A stretch of DNA of 64,000 nucleotides from contig CM073590.1 in NCBI GenBank assembly GCA_037074705.1, forward strand, positions 213,510,746 through 213,574,745, read 5' to 3'. The notes under the pieces are model-generated. The model did not search any database, was not told where the DNA came from, and was given only the letters and a program-made list of their open reading frames with translations. This stretch comes from Zhengitettix transpicula (taxonomy: Eukaryota > Arthropoda > Insecta > Orthoptera > Tetrigidae). Position numbers and translations under genes: made by a program. Shown piece by piece: positions 55,860 to 64,000 of the stretch (its first letter is position 1; the number at the start of each line of letters is the position of its first letter).

Positions 55860-55995
55860 CAGGTGCTTTATTAGATTACTTAAACAGCCGCATGGAGGTG
55901 CAGATATTGGTCGTCGTGACGGAGGACTCCCGAGGGACTCTCGGGAGTTTATTGCACTCGGGTCGACCGCGCCCACGCTGTCCTAACGTGTAATT
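55860..55995 (+). other. GC-richer patch with small open frame and hairpin
   Basis: The hairpin ACTCCCGAG-GGACT-CTCGGGAGT lies at 55928-55950. A + frame of 47 codons covers it (SGALLDYLNSRMEVQILVVV, then TEDSRGTLGSLLHSG) and ends at TAA 55992-55994. Protein-like, but too short to identify. Confidence 0.15.
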
Positions 55996-56927
55996 TCTGC
56001 TGTAATTTGAAATGCTTGTGTAGAGCCCCGACGTGTTGACAAACATCTGAATTCCTCGTGATAAAATAGAAACTTAAACACATACATATCCGTGTATATA
56101 CACATGAATTTGAACTGAAGACAAAGGAATTCGTAACTAGGGATATGGGGAATTTCGGACGAAATTTTCAGCCCCGATAATCCTGCCGTGGAAAACAAAA
56201 ATATATCCGGTCCTTCTTTTTGAAAATAGCATTATCAAAGTAGTGGATGAAATTCAATAATTGAAAAAACAAAGGTGAAAATGTTCTCTGCGTGTAATCC
56301 GTTGACAAGAGGTTTTGAAAGGGTAAGTTGTTGCCTCCAGAATTATGAGATAAATGTTTCTCCTGATGATTTCGTCGCCGTGACACTTCTTTCTGCCTGA
56401 TAAATAAGAAAGAAACCATTTGAAGTATTTTTTCAATTCCATAGAATTTTGTTTGCAAAATGTGTTAAACACGATAAAGGTAAAAATGATTTATTAACAC
56501 AATAAAATACCCATAGTGTCTATAGTTTACACTCAGGAAGGAGTGATGTTTGACCATAGCTATAGAGTCACAGTTACATATTTTAATATTGGTATGAATA
56601 TGCTAAGCACATGGGCTAAGAGAAAAACATGAAAATTAACAATGGCAAAAGTAAGGCGATCAATTTCACCAAAATGCGCCTACAAAATGCCTTGTAATAC
56701 AAAATAGAACGAGAAACAGCGGCCCAGTGATAGTGATCCTTTATAAACTAAAGTAAAATATAACCATTTCTTGTTTCCATAGACAGTTAAATAGTAAGTT
56801 AATCTCTATTTTCAGATATCGTTCCACTTTTCTTCTTTTCAGGCCAGTACAATATCAATCCTTTTTTTAACTTTTTAATAATTAAACTTTAATTAATATA
56901 ATTTTATGAATAATGAATAAGAAAGGT
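55996..56927. other. No recognised feature
   Basis: Overlapping minus frames at 56168-56472 (96 and 72 codons) have no recognised domain. Confidence 0.35.
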
Positions 56928-57045
56928 AGCCAATTCAGACAAATCAAAACGTTTCTGTGATCCTTTTTCCTTTCGTCAGGTGCTAAGAAGAGCCTAGAGC
57001 GACACAACTGCACTTGTCAGTTGAAAAACCTCAATTTTCAATCAG
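56928..57045 (+). repeat. Penelope-associated repeat, single (unfolded) copy
   Basis: Runs from GGTAGCCAATTCAGACAAAT through CGTCAGGTGCTAAGAAGAGC to ACTTGTCAGTTGAAAAACCT. The minus strand has CTGACGA-N17-GAAAC (56979 to 56951). It corresponds to one arm of the 21.5-kb palindrome plus part of the 54.1-kb repeat, which links the two. Confidence 0.8.
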
Positions 57046-59568
57046 ACGTAAATTTTTTCATATTAATATAATTTTCTATACGTGTGTTTACAGTTGAAAT
57101 AATGTCCCTAAGCATATATTATATTTATATATATATTAATTCACTCTATTTTCTTTTATTGTAACAGTTGGCTGTTGAAATTGTAACTGCCCATTTGTAG
57201 ATTAAATATACGAACGTCACGTGAAGTTGGACACACTAGAGATCTGATACATATTTTATTATTTTAGTAGAGATTAAAAAGGATCCTTCATATTGTTCTT
57301 TCTTTGAAATCATAATATTTTCAATCGTTTGTAACTATTTTCATTAAATAATAATCATTAAAAAACGGATCTGTGTTTTGTTGTCCACCTGCGATTCAAT
57401 TTCTTATCGTTGAAGTACTATATCCCACACTTCTACCTATTATTTTATGTTTTGCCTCGCTCCTTCATGGGCTATTAGCATCGGGTGACCTATATATAAA
57501 CAATTTTTACCGTTTTATCCCATTTGAGACTGGTGAAATTTCAATATTAAAATTAACCTTTGATCCTGTCAATATATAAAATGTCATAGATAAAATATAT
57601 CCATTCCAGATGAATATGTCGAAGATAAACGACGAAAGCTTCTGTTAAATAATTCAAATTTTATATATTGGCGGGATTAAACGTTAATTTAAAGATACAA
57701 TTATTACCTTGAGCGTTAAATTTTCAAAATACTCTGAGTTTGGTTATATTTACTATTTTTTCTTTATTTTAATGTGACAACCCAATTAATATTCTGCTCA
57801 CTTTTTGCCGCCTTATTTTGAGAAGCAACTAGAATTCTCTAGAACTTTAGAACCTTCCAGTATTTACTTCAATACCAACCTCATATTCATAATAGTTTCA
57901 GAAACCGCTTTCTCAATAAAAATCAAAGTCTGCATAACTTCAATTCTTTAATAAAGTAATCTTGTCTTTCAATGCGTTTAATTGTCTACGAAATATTAAA
58001 TTAAAATATTTAGATTTTTTCTGTTATATACGGTAAGAACCTTAAAGATTTACTAGTATATAATACATTCTTTATTATTTTGATATCGTTTATTTGTTTA
58101 TTTACTGAATTTCAAAACGTAATTAAAGTCACAATTTGTGACATTTCAGATTCAGAACTGTGAATGTAGGTGAAACGTAACGACCACGTGATTTCCGATC
58201 AAGTGCGGTAAATAATATCAATTCAAGTACGTTAATTATACATTGAAAACGGAAACCCCCGCAGCATATCTAATTATAAATTGTGGACATAGCTCAGGGA
58301 ATTAAACATTTTTATACTGCGCATTACGTCATCGTATTGAGTAAGCTTATTACAACAAATATACTAAATAAACTACGCACTGAAGCGGTTTAATTTACTG
58401 GAGCTCATCCCTAGCGGCAGCTCCTTGCATATCGCCCTACGCAAATAGTTAAACAAACATACTCTTGTATTTACGTATGAGAATTTTCACTTCTTATTGC
58501 AATGACATACTACGAGTATATACGCACGACCATTTAGTCTTTCATGTTGTTCGATTCATTCACATACGCAGTAGTTTTGTGGAAGAAACTCTCATTTTAT
58601 CTGATAACTGGAATTAGGTTACGAGTATTATGTTAGTAATCGCTGCACTTATTTTTAAAGAAAATATTTTTGTATCTTACTACCGTCTCTTCAAAAAAAT
58701 TATTAACTGTAATGATTACAAGGCGTGCAAATATACTCAAGGGAAATATGTATTTAAATAAAATGGTATAAATTAAAGTAAGTGTTACCAGAAAACAATA
58801 ATCTACTTAGTAAAATAACAGTTTTTGATCATTTGAAAGAAATGAAGGGAATTCATTGCTTGTACGGGGAACTGTCAACGAGGTAAATAAAATAAAATTA
58901 AAATACCACAAGTTAAGAGAGAATTATGAGAGGAACCTTTAACTTCAACACTGTCATTGGATTCATCTGCAAAGTTTCCGTTAATGTTTTAAGTACAGAG
59001 CAGCCTGGACGTGAAACTTGGAAAACCTTAGAACCTGAACGAGGATGACTGGAAGATTTTAAAATATGCTGCTGCAGAATAATGCTGAAGCTCAAATCGG
59101 AGGAAAATTATTCAGGAATATCGGCGAGAAGTAGAAACTATGGACCACACGAACAAAAAAGCCTAGCCAAACTAATTGACACTCGGGTTTAGTTAAGTCC
59201 CCGATTGAAGATTATATTTGGAGAATACGATCGCAGAACAAATAACAGATAATTAGGCAAGTTGGTGTTGAAATACTGTGATTAGAAGAAGCTATCACAA
59301 AACGTAACTAATGAGTCAATTGTAGAAGGGAAAAATGTACCTTACAACCATGACCATTTCGAGATTTAATTTTTTTAGGGGATGTTTTTTTCTTTTTAAT
59401 ACACACACTCCTATTTAAGCTTGTTTAGTTGAAAATCAAATAAAATATAAAGGCGATACGTAACTCTGAGCGATGTCTTTATGCATTCCAAAGCTTGCAG
59501 ATTTTTAATGTATTCTACTGTTCCTGTCATATTTAAGTGGACTCTTTCCATAGTCGTCGGTGTAACAC
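57046..59568. other. A+T-rich DNA, nothing recognised
   Basis: About 2.5 kb with only chance frames. Confidence 0.45.
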
Positions 59569-59719
59569 ATTGCAGATTCTCTTAAAAACATTTTTTTAAG
59601 GATTTGCCGAATCTAGTATTCTAAGTATTAGGAAAGGCAGGTTGAGGAAGAAAAGTAAGTCCAGTTATTAGTTTAACATTTATTGATGTAAATATGTATA
59701 TATAATATTGATTTTACAT
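59569..59719 (+). repeat. ~150-bp direct repeat, copy 1
   Basis: From ATTGCAGATTCTCTTAAAAA to ATTTTACAT, nearly identical to 63116-63269; differences are two extra T in a T-run and about three substitutions. Flanks do not match. Confidence 0.92.
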
Positions 59720-60200
59720 CTCTTGTAAACCATGTTTCATTTCTAAAATCGGAAAGTCTCAGATTCATTCTCCAAAATCATAAGAAACCTCTTCTTCCTT
59801 GTCAGCCTGAGGTTACTTTCTCTCACTTTTATTTTCTTGTGCTAAATGGAAGACAGAGGATCATGTAACGTCACAGTTTCTTTCAAGGATCAGACCAACA
59901 TTAAATTGGAACTGTCTACTTTAGTATTAATCATCTTTGGTAAAGTAACGTCCATATTCTAAGAATATTTTTCTTCCCAATTCGATTTCTCGTTTCAAAT
60001 ACCGGACGCAGGGAAATAATCATTTTGATTTCTAATATTAACGTAATTTTAGGCTTGCACAAAATATATATAAAACTCTATCAAAGTGAATCACGCTCAA
60101 TTGGCCAACAAATATAAATACCGGAGGCCAATATACTGAATAAGGCGATTATTAATTAAAATAGTGGATAAGAAGGCTTGGAATTTCACAATGGTTAAAG
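59720..60200. other. No recognised feature
   Basis: A+T-rich; no supported feature. Confidence 0.4.
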
Positions 60201-60204
60201 TAAG

Positions 60205-60262
60205 CTTAAACCACGACGTTTCGATGGCGTAGTCTGCTATCTTTCTCAAGTGAACTGTTTAT
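60205..60262 (-). repeat. GAAACGTCGTGG-type repeat scrap with stem
   Basis: On the minus strand CTTGAGAAAG is followed by GATAGC...GCCATC (a 6-bp stem with one mismatch) and GAAACGTCGTGG. The layout resembles the core motif at 5670, 21602 and 31290, but the CUGANGA part is degenerate (UUGAGAA) and the spacer is 20 nt. Confidence 0.3.
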
Positions 60263-60351
60263 CCAGAATATACACCGGGATAATTTTCAATCTTTAACGA
60301 AAATTGTGTTTGTAGAGCTGTCATAATACGAATATTCTAACAATTGTATGC

Positions 60352-60760
60352 ACGATAGATAGATAGATAGATAGATTTATTCACCATTAGCCCTCTAAAG
60401 AGGAAATAGGATTCGTCACAAATATACAGTAGATAAAATGCATATAAACTTATAATACACAAAAACACACACAAAAATTCATATCTGTTTATATTAGTCT
60501 AGTCACTACAATCATACACACTATAAATTCTCAGGTGCCTAATAATGCTATGGAGACTGTCAGATGTGTTGGAAGGGGAGTACCCAAAGATGGAGCTTAG
60601 CATCAGATGAGTCAGTGGCTTTAAGGAGGGTCAGTGTGAAGCATTGGTTGAAATTATTGGTCTTTATAGCAGGAGAAACTATTGAAAATTGGCTTTTGGG
60701 TAGTTTGACAGTTATTACAGTACATAATAAAAGCAATTGACAACATTGTTGCTAAAGATG
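60352..60760 (-). repeat. Probable LINE 3' end with (GATA)n tail
   Basis: (GATA)n at 60355-60374 is followed on + by TTTATTCACC, so on the minus strand the order is AATAAA signal then (CTAT)n. This is the usual 3' end of several arthropod LINE families. The adjoining ~380 bp has no coding frame and is read as 3' UTR. No ORF2 fragment is recognised beyond it. Confidence 0.45.
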
Positions 60761-63115
60761 AAGAAGGCTGCATCAAATAAGCATGTATCAGTTACTATTC
60801 TTTATCGTAACGGTTTTTACCATATATTTTTCACAGATATTTCATTACCCACCTGGAGTAACTTGTAATAAGTTCTACAAAACTTGATTATTTTTTTCAG
60901 TCTACAACCATTTTTGTCATTGCGAACAATTATTTACTTTCCTTGTGTAATTCACAAAACGAAGTACACCTGAAAATTTAGGGAAATTGTACTACGGTGA
61001 TAGCTAACGCCTTGAATAGTCTTCTGTATAGTGGTAATAATGTGAATTTCCTTGACCTCTCATCTGCAACCAGCTTGTTTGTGTCGAAATTGAGTAGCCT
61101 GATGTGGTACGTGTCGCTGAGTCGCAGCTGCCAAAGCCCAACTAATTGGGGTCAAGCCTGATCAGATTAGCAACTATGTGGAGTTTGATAAACGAAAAAA
61201 ATAAACGTTATATAGAACGTAGGCTGTTTACTACATGCACTGATGTCCTAAAAATTATACATTTTTGAAATTAGTAATTAACAGGTTTCATTAAAAATTC
61301 GAAGAATAATTGTAGATGATCCTACGTCATGCTGTCTTACTGCATTTCTCATTGTTTCTTATTCCATCCAAGTACATTATTTGCTCAAAGTTCCACAGTT
61401 ATCTTTTCTTTGAGCACGTTTTTCTTTTCTATTCTTTCACGTGTTCTCGAAACTTGGAGTGTTAGTTGTTGAATGCATTACGAATTTTATTGTTATGAAA
61501 CTGAGAAATAAAGGGAAACTACGTCAGCTGGAATCGTGAAGAGTCTTGCGGCGAGTGCGTCACTAAATTTGTTTCTGTGACACTGCGAGTGCACGCGCGC
61601 ACTCTTTCTGTCGTACTTAAAGTTCGCAATAATGTGATTTTTTGCGTGAATAATAAAAACGTGACAGGAAACGATACACACTCAATTCTCCAAGATCATT
61701 GTAATTTCGTAATAAATTTACAACACAATGTATTTAATAGTAAACATAAAAATTTAATAAAAAGCTATGTAAAAGTTAAACTTTCACATCCGCAAAATTA
61801 AATAATAGAGGTCGATGAATATTAACTCTCAAAAAATGATCAAACAACGAGAAAACATTGGGAAGAGAGTTATTCATTGGTAAGTTTCTTTTATGGGTAT
61901 TTAATTTTTGATAATCCACTGTATTTCATAACGGAATGTCTACTCATTCTCAACTTAGCTCATCTTGTCCTCAAAATGTTTACCATGTTAATTTTATTTT
62001 TAGGCAGATTTAAATTTTAAGTGAATATATCGTCTACGAGTTTATAATTATTTAAAATATTCAATAATTGAATAGTTAACAAATTACACGATTCGAACAC
62101 TTCTAATGTCGCAACAAATATATTTTATGGGGCGATTGACACGTTAGTTTCTCCGTTGCGTTTCCATCGAATAGTGCAAATATACGTATATACTGCAAAT
62201 TTTAAGCATGAAACATTTCCTTACTGATTATTATTTAACTATATGCAGAAGAACTACTAGTAAGATATTAAATAGCATCATCAGTATGAAAAAGAAAATA
62301 TATTCCTTTCATATATTATAATCAAAGATGATATAAAAGATGAGTACTTATTGCAGGATATTAATATTAAATAGTTTATCTAAATAGTTACTGAAACGTT
62401 ATTATATTATGAACGCAGAAATTCTATATATTACTCACTTAAATTGTTATAAAAATTTTCCACTAAGAATTTTACTTTCGATCGCATTATTGAAGCATGA
62501 TAAAAGAAATTTCTGTATTTAAAACACTAGAAACAATAAACTATGACACTCACACATTCATTATTATAAACAAAGGATCCTTTTTTGGTTAAATAAAATT
62601 ACTGGCCTCTTTTTGGTTAATTTTAATGTTTTGTACTTTAAAGGTACTCAATTTTTTTTACCCGTTAATTGTTTATGAAGATGTATAATTATTTATTTCA
62701 GTGATACGAGGTGCATGTCTCTTAATCTTTAGGTTACAGTTTGGTTAATTTCAAGTAAGAGATTTAAGTAAATCTTGACAATAGCAAGGTTTTCTTTCCC
62801 TTTTTTAAAATTTCTCTCCATTGTGAGTGAGCCTGAGTATTTCCTTTCTGGTGCCGTAAATTTTCAGTTCGCCTTTCAATTATTGATTCAGGCTCACTTT
62901 CGAGTCTTCTGCATTATTATATATTTTTTCTATGTATTTATTGAAATTGAAGGCAAGATCGCCTACATTTTTAACTTACAGAATGTTTTCCGTTGTACCT
63001 CAGATATAAATATTTGCAAGTATATTGATTGTATGATCACTTTAACAGTGTTCTTAGTTCAGAGAGTTCAGCAGTAAATAATAAAATTTTTGAAAATGAG
63101 TAAACGTTCGATGAT
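60761..63115. other. A+T-rich DNA, nothing recognised
   Basis: A slightly GC-richer spot at 61500-61620 and short frames (up to 100 codons at 62775-63077) show no recognisable domain. Confidence 0.4.
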
Positions 63116-63269
63116 ATTGCAGATTCTCTTAAAAACATTTTTTTTTTAAGGATTTGCTGAATCTAGTATTCTAAGTATTAGGAAAGGCAGATTGAGGAAG
63201 AAAAGTAAGTCCAGTTATTAGTTTAACATTTATTGATGTAAATATGTATATATAATATTCATTTTACAT
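63116..63269 (+). repeat. ~150-bp direct repeat, copy 2
   Basis: Second copy of 59569-59719, same orientation, about 3.55 kb downstream. Confidence 0.92.
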
Positions 63270-64000
63270 AATTACAAATAATAGAATACAAAAAAATGTT
63301 CTTCTAAGTAGTACCATTAGATGGACCTTAAGCATCTAGTTAAATACAAGTCAATTTCTAAATTGTACACAGTACAATATTTGACGATATACATAGCGTT
63401 TTTCTTTCTAGTTTCTAGTATCTTTCTAGTATTTAGAATATACGCGTAACATTATTTATGTTGTGGTATATTTTGGAGCCCACAGGCACGATATCGACAG
63501 ATTTTATGATTTATTTCTTCAAGATTAAGTTTATTAGTGCAGTAATGTTTATAAAACTACTAGATAGTTTGATAGATGATCGGGGAGTGATATGTGGCGA
63601 AATTGTTGAAGTGCGTGATCTAAACTTATGTACTTCCCCGTGCCTGTCTCCAAAATCCATTCTACATTTATATAGGCAACCTGAGTCAATCGTATACTTA
63701 CTCAATAGATAGAAAATTATGTTCTCTTTTAAGGCACTATACTTAAATTTTTAGTGGAATGCACATTTCAGTCTAATCACAGACCAATCAGCATCAAGCG
63801 AATCGTTCCATAAGTGTCTCTTTGCAAATTATAGAATAATTGATCAATTCTTACATAATAATCATTTAATTGACATTTTATGCCTGCATGATTTCGATAT
63901 CATTTTCCAACAAATAAATCTTTCAATGATGGCTTTCGATCAGACTGTAACATATTCTGTTATCTTGTTGACCCAATTATATGAAGCGAAGAATGGTTAA
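63270..64000. other. No recognised feature to window end
   Basis: An 84-codon + frame at 63458-63712 and its minus shadow have no recognised domain. Confidence 0.4.

Noticed and set aside
60205..60262. Active hammerhead ribozyme
   Set aside because: The CUGANGA element is degenerate, the spacer is 20 nt instead of 17, and the base at the cleavage position is G.
1..64000. CRISPR array, operon, ribosome-binding sites or origin of replication of prokaryotic type
   Set aside because: Composition, transposon types and lack of long ORFs show eukaryotic DNA; the repeats present are interspersed or microsatellite, not regularly spaced arrays.

Overview
The window is eukaryotic nuclear DNA and looks like an intergenic or intronic stretch of a large, repeat-rich insect genome. 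It is strongly A+T-rich, has no operon-like gene packing, and its longest open frame is only 200 codons. The recognisable coding matter is almost all decayed transposable elements of kinds common in insects: Jockey-type LINEs, an RNase H-bearing LINE, Penelope-like elements and mariner. Cockroach, termite, stick-insect or orthopteran affinity is plausible but is inference; nothing here fixes the species. No complete host gene, rRNA, tRNA or CRISPR array was found.

Layout. 1-3460: the edge of a poly-A retroposon copy, a possible exon-like fragment (487-663), an internally tandem repeat ending in (CATA)n (1797-2866) and a GC-richer patch. 3460-18890: mostly featureless A+T-rich DNA with one LINE C-terminal remnant (9957-10340), two short dispersed direct repeats, a 35-bp direct repeat and an LTR-like stretch with two primer-binding-site-like motifs (15170-16075). 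18890-28600: a retroposon copy with target-site duplications, a Jockey reverse-transcriptase remnant, two long palindromes, a second Jockey element split by a 1.3-kb insertion lying in a (TA)n tract, a possible first exon (27438-27479) and two adjacent retroposon copies. 28600-44100: a second copy of the internally tandem repeat in reverse orientation, a mariner internal-deletion derivative, a LINE RNase H remnant with a one-base frameshift, and a second copy of the (TA)n-flanked element. 44100-52040: weakly coding-like GC-richer patches, a 161-bp hairpin and four further copies of the retroposon family, two of them forming an inverted pair. 52040-57050: a Penelope-like cluster with two GIY-YIG endonuclease remnants in opposite orientations, one flanked by ~140-bp direct repeats like the pseudo-LTRs of these elements, plus foldback copies of the same repeat. 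57050-64000: quiet DNA with a ~150-bp duplicated segment (59569 and 63116) and a LINE 3' tail with (GATA)n.

The most unusual signal is a recurrent RNA-like motif, CUGANGA then 17 nt then GAAA(C). It sits in the Penelope-associated palindromic repeat and in unrelated-looking sequence at 5670 and 31290, and its spacing resembles the hammerhead ribozyme core. Only the copy at 31290 also has a short stem III with a GUC cleavage triplet, and stem I is not convincing in any copy, so catalysis is unproven. Two other possible families deserve attention: an oligo-A-tailed retroposon of about 640 bp with 8-19 bp target-site duplications, and a 1.1-1.3 kb TGTAAT...ATTACA element flanked on both sides by TA microsatellite.
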